Source: CANLBN01 sp034111645 (GTDB taxonomy: Bacteria; Pseudomonadota; Gammaproteobacteria; Pseudomonadales; Cellvibrionaceae). From it: 64,000 bases of DNA. The stretch covers positions 37,484 through 101,483 of the forward strand of contig JAWUWW010000005.1 in NCBI GenBank assembly GCA_034111645.1. Reading direction: 5' to 3'. The translations under genes were made by a program, and so were the position numbers. Of this stretch, positions 37,687 to 45,542 are shown piece by piece. The notes under the pieces are model-generated. The model had not been told where the DNA came from. It searched no databases and saw only the letters and a list, made by a program, of their open reading frames with translations. Each line of letters begins with the position of its first letter. Position 1 is the stretch's first letter.

Positions 37687-38560
37687 GCATCACCAAATTA
37701 GGATTTTGCTGTAGCATGTTTTTAGTCTCTACATAAATAGCCACATAGACTGTATTAAATGCAGGATCGATAATGACTGCATCGCTTATTTTTGCGCCTA
37801 ATTTTAAATAACCACGCAATAATGTCGGAACCGATTTCTGAGCATCCTCTCGTATAGCTCCCGGCTGACAGATCGAATTTAGATCAACATAATCATCTAC
37901 CTTAGGCACTGGTCTTAAAAACTCTGGAGCAAGATGATGTTCGTAGAGATAATTTAAAATCGGCAGGTGGTTATTAACATCGGTGCCAGCAAAGCTTGCG
38001 CAACCAAACATAACATCAATATTGTTATCTTGAAGAAAGCTCATGGCATATTTCCATATCAGCATCAAAATAACGCCACCACGTCCATTGGGATCAACAC
38101 AAAAACGACTAAGCTCTAGTGATTTACCATAAAAATTATGTAGCTTTGTAAGATTGAAGGTACGTTCTGTGTAAAAATGCTGTTTGGGCTTCAAACATTC
38201 ATTTAGGAACAGGCGCAGTGTGCCGACAACAGCTGGCTGCAACTCGGCAGCTGTATCGATAACGATTATATGAAAACCAGCTAAATCCCACTCATCAATA
38301 TCACGCTTCGCTGCAACCATTTCTGGAGTAGGTTTACCTTGTTTTTCTTCATAAAAAACACTGTATCTTAAAGCTTGTGCAGCAGCTACTTCTGCTTCGT
38401 TAATAGCAAATCGAACTTGATAACGACCCGCATTAGTTACCGGTGCAATTTTTAAATTTTCTAAAAAAGAAAATCCTTCCACCAAATCAACTGACTCCAT
38501 CAGACTCATAAATTTGACCTTTAGACAATTGCTCAACACAAAATGGCTGTTTAGAGGCAT
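37679..38560 (-). CDS. GNAT-type N-acyltransferase, OlsB/hemolysin-like
   Basis: Protein of 293 aa with the OlsB-type acyltransferase fold: FAINEAEVAAAQALRYSVF (about 50-68), DEWDLAGFHIIVID, VGTLRLFL and LELSRFCVDPNGRGG (the last is the characteristic core motif). In the OlsB family the enzyme transfers a 3-hydroxyacyl group from ACP to ornithine, giving lyso-ornithine lipid. The ATG at 38560 has GGAGG four bases upstream; an ATG at 38509 with AAAGG is an equally reasonable start. Together with the overlapping PlsC gene it suggests ornithine lipid or a related aminolipid. Confidence 0.82.
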   Translation of the reverse strand: MPLNSHFVLSNCLKVKFMSLMESVDLVEGFSFLENLKIAPVTNAGRYQVRFAINEAEVAAAQALRYSVFYEEKQGKPTPEMVAAKRDIDEWDLAGFHIIVIDTAAELQPAVVGTLRLFLNECLKPKQHFYTERTFNLTKLHNFYGKSLELSRFCVDPNGRGGVILMLIWKYAMSFLQDNNIDVMFGCASFAGTDVNNHLPILNYLYEHHLAPEFLRPVPKVDDYVDLNSICQPGAIREDAQKSVPTLLRGYLKLGAKISDAVIIDPAFNTVYVAIYVETKNMLQQNPNLVMHV

Positions 38561-39096
38561 GTTGCCTCCATAAAAGATATTAAAGACAATATACTTGGTT
38601 TCAAAGATCTCAGATATAAAAAATGATTACCTACAGCTAATCATAATTAAGTCTAAAATGTTGAATCTTTAAAGTTATTGTTTGCGTATTTTCAGCATAT
38701 AAATAGCCACATAAATTATCATACGCGCGATTGTTTAAATAGTTCATTGTTTACAAAACTACTCTAAAACACAAATATAAAGACCTAATTATCAAACGTT
38801 GGGCATGTAATCCTAGGTATATGAGCACAGATAACCAAGTAAAATCTATCAAAACAGAAAATATGATAGTTTTTATCAATATACTTATTTGCTATAAATT
38901 ATCCAATCGACGAATAATAAAGACCATATCTAGACCATGAAATCAGCGATTAATTCAAATCAAATGATTTGTTCGCCGAGTAAAAAATAAAATAAAATCA
39001 AAACACTGAAAATATAAACTACAATAGTAATACCATTTGTTTGTAGGCATAATGCTGCCGAATTTTACTTTATTGTCAATCCTATGCTGAGAGCAT
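38561..39096. other. Divergent intergenic region between olsB-like and DUF2062 genes
   Basis: About 540 bp, AT-rich. It contains a short palindrome CAAATCA-AA-TGATTTG (38957-38972) and a plus-strand frame of 39 codons (ATG 38821, stop at 38940) that has AGGT only two bases before the ATG and no similarity that I recognise. I see no RNA gene or clear promoter. Confidence 0.45.
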
Positions 39097-39621
39097 ATGC
39101 CAAAGAAACTCTTTAAAAGATTTACTCCCGATGCAGCACGTGTCAAACGACAACCTGCATTGAAGTTTCTGAGGCCTCTTTTAGACGATCCAAATTTATT
39201 TCATTTTAACCGACACTCTATCTCACTAGCTATGCTGATTGGTGTCTTTTTAGCATTTATGCCTATTCCTTTCCAAATGGTACTTGCTGCAATTTTAGCC
39301 TTGTGGATCAGGTGTAATTTACCCTTAAGTGTGAGCTTAGTATGGATAACTAATCCATTAACAATTGCACCAATATTTTTTACCACTTATCAACTAGGTT
39401 TGTGGATTTTGGATATCCCCAAAATGCATATTCCACATGATAACTTTTCATTTTCGTTATTACAGGAAGAAATAATGCTAATTTGGAAACCTCTTTTAGT
39501 GGGTTCTTTAGTAACGGCTACTATTCTTTCTATAATCTCTTACCTACTCACACGTCTTTTTTGGAGACTGTTCATTATTCGTCAATGGCGTAAGCGTAAA
39601 GATCATAAAATCGATCACTAA
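39097..39621 (+). CDS. DUF2062 membrane protein
   Basis: Protein of 174 aa in the DUF2062 family, inner membrane, function unknown. It has a basic N terminus (MPKKLFKRFTPDAARVKRQP), then hydrophobic segments at about 46-68, 75-105 and 125-150, with the family-typical SISLAMLIGVFLAFMPIPFQ and WITNPLTIAPIFF. GAGAG precedes the ATG closely. Its stop codon abuts the lolE stop with no gap (convergent), so transcripts must overlap. Confidence 0.88.
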   Translation: MPKKLFKRFTPDAARVKRQPALKFLRPLLDDPNLFHFNRHSISLAMLIGVFLAFMPIPFQMVLAAILALWIRCNLPLSVSLVWITNPLTIAPIFFTTYQLGLWILDIPKMHIPHDNFSFSLLQEEIMLIWKPLLVGSLVTATILSIISYLLTRLFWRLFIIRQWRKRKDHKIDH

Positions 39622-40878
39622 CTAGTCGTCATAACGTAATGCTTCAGCTGGATTAATATGTATGGCTTTTATTGCTGGATAAATTGTGGCGATAAAGCTC
39701 ATGATAAGTGACGCACTTGCAACCAATACAATATCATTTGCCTGCAGTGATGAAGGCAAAAAACTAACAGGATAAATTGTAGATTGCAAAAAATTAATAT
39801 CTAAAAATTGTTCGAGACTCGCGATAATATTCTCTATCGATAATGCTAGAAAAACACCTAACAAGACTCCTATTATCGTTCCAATAATGCCAATAATTGA
39901 TCCTTGGATGATAAACACAGACAATACTTGACGGTCTGAAATACCTAAGGTACGCAACACTGCTATATCACTTTGTTTATCAACAACAACCATCATCAAT
40001 GTTGAAACAACATTGAATGCAGCAATGGCAATAATTAAAAATAATAATAAACTTACTAAGCTTTTTGATGTTTTGATAGCTGAATAAATATTTCCATAAG
40101 TCCGAGTCCAGTCACTGGTGAACACGTTTGTATTTAACTTTTTTGTTAACATTATTCTCAATTCATTTGAGATATAACCCGCGTCAAATAAATTATTAAC
40201 TCTTATATGTAGACCCGTTATAACATTGGAATTAGGACTTAGCTGTGCGGCCCCATTTAAACCCATCAATGCAAGCGAGTGATCTAACTCGGTGCCCGAT
40301 GAAAAAATATCAATAATATCTAGGCGTTTGAAGGTGGGGATTTGACTTGAGCTACCTTGATTTAGCTGCGGAATAATAGCTGTAATTTTATCACCTTGTT
40401 TGACTTGTAATTTTTTAGCAAGGCCAGCACCTAAGGCAATAGAATGATCGTCTTGCTCAAGAACTGACAACGTTCTTTTATCTAGATATTGTGAAATATT
40501 TGAAACGCTTGAATTATATTGTTTATCGACTCCATAAATAATACTTGGCTGCGTAAATCGGCCCTCGTGAAGCATGCCTTGAATTTCGATAAATGGTGTC
40601 GCGCCCTGCACTCCATCTTGCTTAACAATATACTCACGTAATTCAGGCCATTGATGATTACTGGCTGGATAATAAACACTAACCTGCGGCATGATACTAA
40701 GAATTCGATCCTTTAATTCCTTATCAAAACCATTCATTACAGAAAGCACAGTGATTAGCAATGCAACACCCAAAACAATGCCAGTCATTGCAATTCCAGA
40801 AATAAACGAGACAGAACGACTACGTCTTTTTGAAAGAGTGTAACGCAGGCCAATGAATAAACTTAATGGCTGAAACAT
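39622..40878 (-). CDS. lolE: Lipoprotein-releasing ABC transporter permease (LolC/LolE family, distal copy)
   Basis: Inner-membrane subunit of LolCDE, which extracts outer-membrane lipoproteins and hands them to LolA. The 418 aa have one N-terminal membrane helix (about 24-49, followed by SVMNGFDKELKDRIL), a large periplasmic domain and three C-terminal helices with VSTLMMVVVDKQSDIAVLRT (about 291-310). Its ATG overlaps the lolD stop by one base. It is clearly paralogous to the other permease in this cluster; naming it lolE is by position. Confidence 0.9.
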   Translation of the reverse strand: MFQPLSLFIGLRYTLSKRRSRSVSFISGIAMTGIVLGVALLITVLSVMNGFDKELKDRILSIMPQVSVYYPASNHQWPELREYIVKQDGVQGATPFIEIQGMLHEGRFTQPSIIYGVDKQYNSSVSNISQYLDKRTLSVLEQDDHSIALGAGLAKKLQVKQGDKITAIIPQLNQGSSSQIPTFKRLDIIDIFSSGTELDHSLALMGLNGAAQLSPNSNVITGLHIRVNNLFDAGYISNELRIMLTKKLNTNVFTSDWTRTYGNIYSAIKTSKSLVSLLLFLIIAIAAFNVVSTLMMVVVDKQSDIAVLRTLGISDRQVLSVFIIQGSIIGIIGTIIGVLLGVFLALSIENIIASLEQFLDINFLQSTIYPVSFLPSSLQANDIVLVASASLIMSFIATIYPAIKAIHINPAEALRYDD

Positions 40879-41594
40879 TAGTTAACCGAAACTTCTGAAG
40901 ATTTTGAGAGTTGATGTTTTGATAATGCACCTTTACTTAACTCCAAAACACGGTCCATTGTATGCGCTAACTTTTGATCGTGAGTGACTATAATAAAGCT
41001 TAACTCATACTCACAGTTTAGCTCCCACATTAATTTTTGTATTGCCACGCCAGTCTCTTGATCGAGGTTTCCCGTGGGTTCATCCATTAGCACACAAGAA
41101 GGCTTGGTAACCATGGCGCGAGCAATTGCTACACGCTGTCGCTCTCCACCCGAGAGTTCTGATGGCTTATGAGCGAGACGATCTTGCAGGCCAACTCTTG
41201 TTAACATATCTGTGGCTCGATGCGTAGATTCTTTTACTGAAACATTACCAATTAAAAGTGGCATGGCAACGTTTTCTAAGGCGGTAAATTCTCCTAACAA
41301 ATGATGAAACTGATAAACAAAACCAAGATAACGATTGCGTAACTTGCCTCTTTCATTTTCATTTAAAGTAGCAATATTTTGATTAGCTATGATAACTTCG
41401 CCATGACTTGGTGTATCGAGTCCACCTAATAAATTTAGCAACGTACTTTTACCACAACCAGAGCTACCGACAATCGCTATACGTTCGCCCTTTTCAACAC
41501 TTAAAGAAACATTATTTAAGACTTGAATAGGCTTTGGCCCTTCTTCGTAGCTCTTACTTAAAGAGTTACAAGCAATGACAATTGCTTTACTCAT
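40878..41594 (-). CDS. lolD: Lipoprotein-releasing ABC transporter ATP-binding protein LolD
   Basis: ATPase of the LolCDE complex, 238 aa. Walker A is GSSGCGKST (43-51), the Q-loop is YQFHHLLGEFTALENVAMP (characteristic of LolD), the signature is LSGGERQRVAIARA, and Walker B is CVLMDEPTGNLD. It lies between the two permease genes, with a 68-bp gap to lolC upstream and a one-base overlap with lolE downstream. Confidence 0.96.
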   Translation of the reverse strand: MSKAIVIACNSLSKSYEEGPKPIQVLNNVSLSVEKGERIAIVGSSGCGKSTLLNLLGGLDTPSHGEVIIANQNIATLNENERGKLRNRYLGFVYQFHHLLGEFTALENVAMPLLIGNVSVKESTHRATDMLTRVGLQDRLAHKPSELSGGERQRVAIARAMVTKPSCVLMDEPTGNLDQETGVAIQKLMWELNCEYELSFIIVTHDQKLAHTMDRVLELSKGALSKHQLSKSSEVSVN

Positions 41595-41662
41595 AATTAT
41601 TTCCTTTTAAAAAATTCTTGGCTATTAAATATTTAGATGCAGGGCAATTAAGCATATAGAAA

Positions 41663-42904
41663 TTACGCATAACGTAAGGCTTCAGCAGGCTCAATTTGAG
41701 AGGCCCTAAAGGCCGGATACAAGGTTGCTAAAACACTTAAAATAAAACCGACACTGCATATAATTACAACATCTTTCAATTCTAGCTGGGAGGGTATTTG
41801 GCTTATAAAATAAACATTGGGATCAAATAAATAAAGCCCTATAAATGTTTGCAGCCAGTCTATCACTGCACTAATATTTAGCGCTAAGAGACAACCTGTA
41901 ACAGTACCAATTAAGATTCCAATTAAACCAACAGCACTTCCCTGAATCACAAATACAGCCATAATTTGTCGAGTGGTCATTCCTAAAGTTCTCAATACTG
42001 CAATATCACTACGCTTATCTGTGACCATTAATATGAGACTAGTTACAATATTTAAAGCAGCTACAGCAATAATAATCATTAGCAGCACCATTACCATTCT
42101 TTTTTCTAATTGAATGGCTTGAAACAAACCACCTTGTGTTTGAGTCCAATCAGTTATGTTAAAATCTTGTCCTAGCTTTTTTAATAAAGGTCTTACAATT
42201 GCACCCGCTTGATAAATATCATCGGTTTTAATTCGTAAACCTTCAACTGACGATCCATAACGAAACAAGCGTTGCGCATCATTCAAATGAATCAATGCTA
42301 GGGATTGATCAACCTGTGCACCTACTTCAAAAATCGCTGCTACGGTAAAACGTTTTGATCGAGGAAATAACCCCGCTGGGGTTATTGAGACTTTCGGTAA
42401 AGTCATAATAATAGAATCGCCCACACTAACATTTAATTGTCTAGCAACCAGGCTTCCTAAAATTATAGAAAACTGTTTTTCTTTAAGTGCAGATAGCGAT
42501 GAGTTACGCATATAGTCATTAATTGTTGAGACATTGACTTCCTCACTTGGTAATATGCCTTGAAGCTCAACACCTTGAATATTAAAATCGCTAGATAACA
42601 TTACAAAGCTTTTGATATAGGGTGCAGCTGATTTTATATTTTCTGCTTCGCCAATCTGATTTCGTATTGATTCCCAATCTTGCATGACGGGTGTTTGATT
42701 TAAATAAGCATGTGGAATAACACGCAAAATACGCTCTTTAATTTCTCGGTCGAAACCATTCATCACCGACAACACGACGATGAGTGCCAGCGTACCCAAT
42801 GCCATTCCTATTAATGAGAAACCACTCACAAAAGAGATGAATTGATGCCGTCGTTTTGCACGTGTGTAGCGAAGACCAATAAAAATGGGTGTATTAGATA
42901 TCAT
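41663..42904 (-). CDS. lolC: Lipoprotein-releasing ABC transporter permease LolC
   Basis: First gene of lolC-lolD-lolE, 413 aa. The layout is the same as for the distal permease: helix 1 at about 24-48 with SVMNGFDREIKERIL following, a periplasmic MacB-like domain, and three C-terminal helices beginning with VTSLILMVTDKRSDIAVLRT. The periplasmic hook region contains an insert with TPAGLFPRSKRFTVAAIF, similar in place to the loop by which LolC recruits LolA, though this is inferred. Divergent from the PilZ gene. Confidence 0.92.
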   Translation of the reverse strand: MISNTPIFIGLRYTRAKRRHQFISFVSGFSLIGMALGTLALIVVLSVMNGFDREIKERILRVIPHAYLNQTPVMQDWESIRNQIGEAENIKSAAPYIKSFVMLSSDFNIQGVELQGILPSEEVNVSTINDYMRNSSLSALKEKQFSIILGSLVARQLNVSVGDSIIMTLPKVSITPAGLFPRSKRFTVAAIFEVGAQVDQSLALIHLNDAQRLFRYGSSVEGLRIKTDDIYQAGAIVRPLLKKLGQDFNITDWTQTQGGLFQAIQLEKRMVMVLLMIIIAVAALNIVTSLILMVTDKRSDIAVLRTLGMTTRQIMAVFVIQGSAVGLIGILIGTVTGCLLALNISAVIDWLQTFIGLYLFDPNVYFISQIPSQLELKDVVIICSVGFILSVLATLYPAFRASQIEPAEALRYA

Positions 42905-43011
42905 GAATGTATTATAGCGATTCTATTAGCGAATAATATAAGGGAATAAATTTTTATATTTAGGGCATATATTAAGGACTTAAACATGGTCATTTTTTAA
43001 GCTGCGGTACG

Positions 43012-43039
43012 CTGACAATTATCAATTTACTGCTACAAT
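43012..43039 (+). promoter_or_regulatory. Candidate sigma-70 promoter of the PilZ gene
   Basis: CTGACA (43012-43017), 16 bases, TACAAT (43034-43039): five of six matches in each box, about 70 bases before the PilZ start. A separate perfect TATAAT at 43061 lacks a -35 box. Confidence 0.45.
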
Positions 43040-43106
43040 TAAATACAGTGTTGTTAAGAGTATAATTTTTAGGTATCAGTTTTGAATAATAAATATAGGT
43101 CACAGA

Positions 43107-43691
43107 ATGAGCGATAAACGACAATTTTTTAGAATACAGCAAGATGTTATTTTTCGATTTAAAGCTGTATCTACAGACTCTATCCATCAAATGCATGCGG
43201 AACAACACTTTGATCCCTCTTCGAGTTATGGCTTATTTGCTCAATTTCAGCAACTAGACATCGAGTCTAATTTAATTATGCAGAATATTCGAAGAGATAA
43301 TGCCGACGTTAGTCAGTATCTAGATATACTAAATAAGAAAATTAATCTTTTATCAAAGCAAATGTTGGCAAAAGAAATAATCTCTGAGGATTCTCAGGAT
43401 ACAGGCCGAATTGATCTTAGCCAGGGTGGAATTGCGTTTACGAGTAAAGGCCCTTTGGGTATAGAAAGCTGGATAGCTATAAAATTAGTATTTCTTCCTA
43501 CGTACACGGCTATCGTGAATTATGCACAAATTACCCGCAACCAAAAGCTTGACGATGGTAGTTATTTAATTGGAGCACGCTTCCATCAACTAAGCGATGA
43601 GGAAGAACGTATAATTGCCAAACAAGTGATCGACACTCAAATTATCCAAAAACAACAATCTAAAGGCCCAAAAGACAACTTACATCACTAA
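43107..43691 (+). CDS. PilZ domain protein with long internal insertion
   Basis: Predicted cyclic di-GMP receptor, 194 aa, soluble. The RxxxR switch is at the extreme N terminus (RQFFR, 5-9) and the D/NxSxxG motif is DLSQGG (103-108), followed by the beta-barrel with ESWIAIKLVFLPTYTAIVNY. The about 95 residues between the two motifs are much longer than in a minimal PilZ domain and look helical (residues 40-95). Both ligand motifs are intact, so binding is likely. The gene is divergent from lolC and precedes the BamE-like gene on the same strand. Confidence 0.85.
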   Translation: MSDKRQFFRIQQDVIFRFKAVSTDSIHQMHAEQHFDPSSSYGLFAQFQQLDIESNLIMQNIRRDNADVSQYLDILNKKINLLSKQMLAKEIISEDSQDTGRIDLSQGGIAFTSKGPLGIESWIAIKLVFLPTYTAIVNYAQITRNQKLDDGSYLIGARFHQLSDEEERIIAKQVIDTQIIQKQQSKGPKDNLHH

Positions 43692-43785
43692 AAACTGAGC
43701 ATTTATATTTTAAAAACACTAATAATAGATATATTATAATAGTTACAAAAATATAAATCTGAAATACACATATCAAGGTACCACA

Positions 43786-44100
43786 ATGACCAACTTCAAA
43801 TCGCGACTAATAAACACTTTCGCAATAAGTATTACCAGTATGTTACTTATGGTAGCGAGCATAGCTAATGCAGAACAAATACTAGTACCCCTTGGCCAAC
43901 AAGGCGATAGCAGTATGGCTATCGAGCGCCCATCATCTGGGATGACAAAAGATCAAGTACAAAAGCGCTTTGGCGAACCTAATAGCTCTAAAGAAGCAGT
44001 TGGTAAGCCACCAATTTCAAGCTGGAACTACGAGAAATTCACCGTTTATTTTGAATATGATCGTGTTATTCATAGCGTATTGGCTCATAAGCCTATTTAA
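43786..44100 (+). CDS. Small periplasmic BamE/SmpA-like protein
   Basis: Protein of 104 aa with a clear Sec signal peptide (about 1-29, cleavage after SIANA) and a small domain GMTKDQVQKRFGEP (53-66) followed by WNYEKFTVYFEYDRVIHSVL, the pattern of SmpA/OmlA (BamE-like) folds. There is no lipobox cysteine, so it is soluble periplasmic rather than a BamE lipoprotein. AAGGT lies seven bases before the ATG. Function unknown; it ends 54 bp from the convergent thiF. Confidence 0.78.
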   Translation: MTNFKSRLINTFAISITSMLLMVASIANAEQILVPLGQQGDSSMAIERPSSGMTKDQVQKRFGEPNSSKEAVGKPPISSWNYEKFTVYFEYDRVIHSVLAHKPI

Positions 44101-44154
44101 GTTTTATTGTTTTTAAACTTGCATTTTGTCCGTTATCAGTAAAGAGTATCTTTG

Positions 44155-45300
44155 TTAACTAAACATTTTATTATTTTCTTTCAAGGCAGCGGCTAGTCCA
44201 CCCTTAAGGCTTTTTACGGTAAATCCGTTTGCACTTAAAATGACAGCTGCTTTTTTACTTCTTACTCCCGTTTGACAATAACAAAGAACATTTTTATTTT
44301 TATTTATTTCCGCTAAATTTACAGACAATTGATTTAAGGGTATGTGTTGTCCACCAATATTAAAAGCCTCGCGCTCATCAATATCTCTAATATCTAAAAC
44401 GATCGAATTACCCGCCTCTCTTAATAAGTTGAATTCTGAGACTGTGATTTCATCATCATGCTCAAGATTAGCTTCACAACTCATATTGTAGTTTGAGAGA
44501 TCAATTTTATATTTTTCAGCATCCTCAGAACAAAGAGGACAAAAATTACTTTTCTTTAATTTAATTTTTCTAAACGTTAAATCGCTCGCCTCTACCATTA
44601 ATAAATTATTTTCTAATGGGCATGGCAAATCAGTTAAGAACTTAATTGCTTCATTGGCTTGCAGTGTCCCTAATAAACCGGGCAATACGCCTAACACTCC
44701 GGCGGTATTACAATCGGCAATGTCTATTGGAGGATCAGGAAAAAGACAACGAAAACAAGCAGAGTTTTCTGTAAACAATGCACACTGACCAGAAAACTGA
44801 TAAATGCTAGCGAACACCCATGGTTTTTTAAATTTACTGCAAGTGTCATTAATCAAGTAGCGTGTCGCAAAATTATCGGTACAATCTAAAATAAGATCAG
44901 CGTCACTTATAAGGTTATCAACATTATTAATGGATAAATATTCTGTAATTGCGATTACACTTATAGAGGGATTTAAAGCCAACAACCGTTCCTGTGCGCA
45001 CAATGCTTTTGATTTTCCGATTTGATCTGTGTTGAAAATTATTTGCCGCTGTAAATTAGTAATTTCTACATAATCACCATCGATTATTGTTATTTGACCA
45101 ACACCTGCTGCTGAAAGATAAAGTGAAACGGGAGAACCTAAGCCACCCGCACCTACAATTAAAACCTTTGCTCGTTTAAGTTTTTTTTGTCCAGACACAC
45201 CGATTTGCGGTAATTGCAAATGTCGCGTATAGCGTAGCCATTCTTCTGAGGAAAAATCACCAGTAAGTTTATCATTTGAATCATCATTATTAACAGTCAT
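44155..45300 (-). CDS. thiF: ThiF/MoeB-type adenylyltransferase with C-terminal rhodanese domain
   Basis: E1-like enzyme (381 aa) that adenylates the C-terminal Gly-Gly of ThiS and starts its conversion to thiocarboxylate. The nucleotide-binding loop is GAGGLGSPVSL (50-60), two zinc-binding pairs are CFRC (182-185) and CPLC (254-257), and the conserved Cys197 follows. Residues about 285-381 form a rhodanese domain with active-site loop CQTGVRS (342-348), which could supply the sulfur in cis. Last gene of the thi operon. A 242-bp gap with an imperfect inverted repeat precedes it, so it may also have its own promoter. MoeB function is an alternative, but context favours ThiF. Confidence 0.88.
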   Translation of the reverse strand: MTVNNDDSNDKLTGDFSSEEWLRYTRHLQLPQIGVSGQKKLKRAKVLIVGAGGLGSPVSLYLSAAGVGQITIIDGDYVEITNLQRQIIFNTDQIGKSKALCAQERLLALNPSISVIAITEYLSINNVDNLISDADLILDCTDNFATRYLINDTCSKFKKPWVFASIYQFSGQCALFTENSACFRCLFPDPPIDIADCNTAGVLGVLPGLLGTLQANEAIKFLTDLPCPLENNLLMVEASDLTFRKIKLKKSNFCPLCSEDAEKYKIDLSNYNMSCEANLEHDDEITVSEFNLLREAGNSIVLDIRDIDEREAFNIGGQHIPLNQLSVNLAEINKNKNVLCYCQTGVRSKKAAVILSANGFTVKSLKGGLAAALKENNKMFS

Positions 45301-45542
45301 AAAATGAGACCTTTAGATGGATAATATTCTACTTTAACAAAGAAAAAAGCGAAAAGAATAATTATGGTTATGAGTGATTAATTTAGAATCAATAAAGTAT
45401 ATCTTTGTATCGTTTTTAAACTTAGCAAAATTTTGTATTCGATACGTTAAAGTATAAACAAAATCATCAGCCTAAAAAATTATAATATTAATATTTAAAT
45501 AATGGGTCCGACTCGTAAATTCTTACGGTCGTTAAAAAAATA

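Noticed and set aside
38821..38940. 39-codon plus-strand frame in the olsB-DUF2062 gap
   Set aside because: AGGT only two bases from the ATG, no similarity and chance length in AT-rich DNA.
38955..39146. 63-codon minus-strand frame overlapping the DUF2062 start
   Set aside because: Overlaps the DUF2062 coding start and has no motif.
45480..45540. Possible terminator or RNA around GGGTCCGACTCGTAAATTCTT
   Set aside because: Pairing of CGTAA with TTACG is too short, with mismatches around it; no credible stem or tRNA structure.
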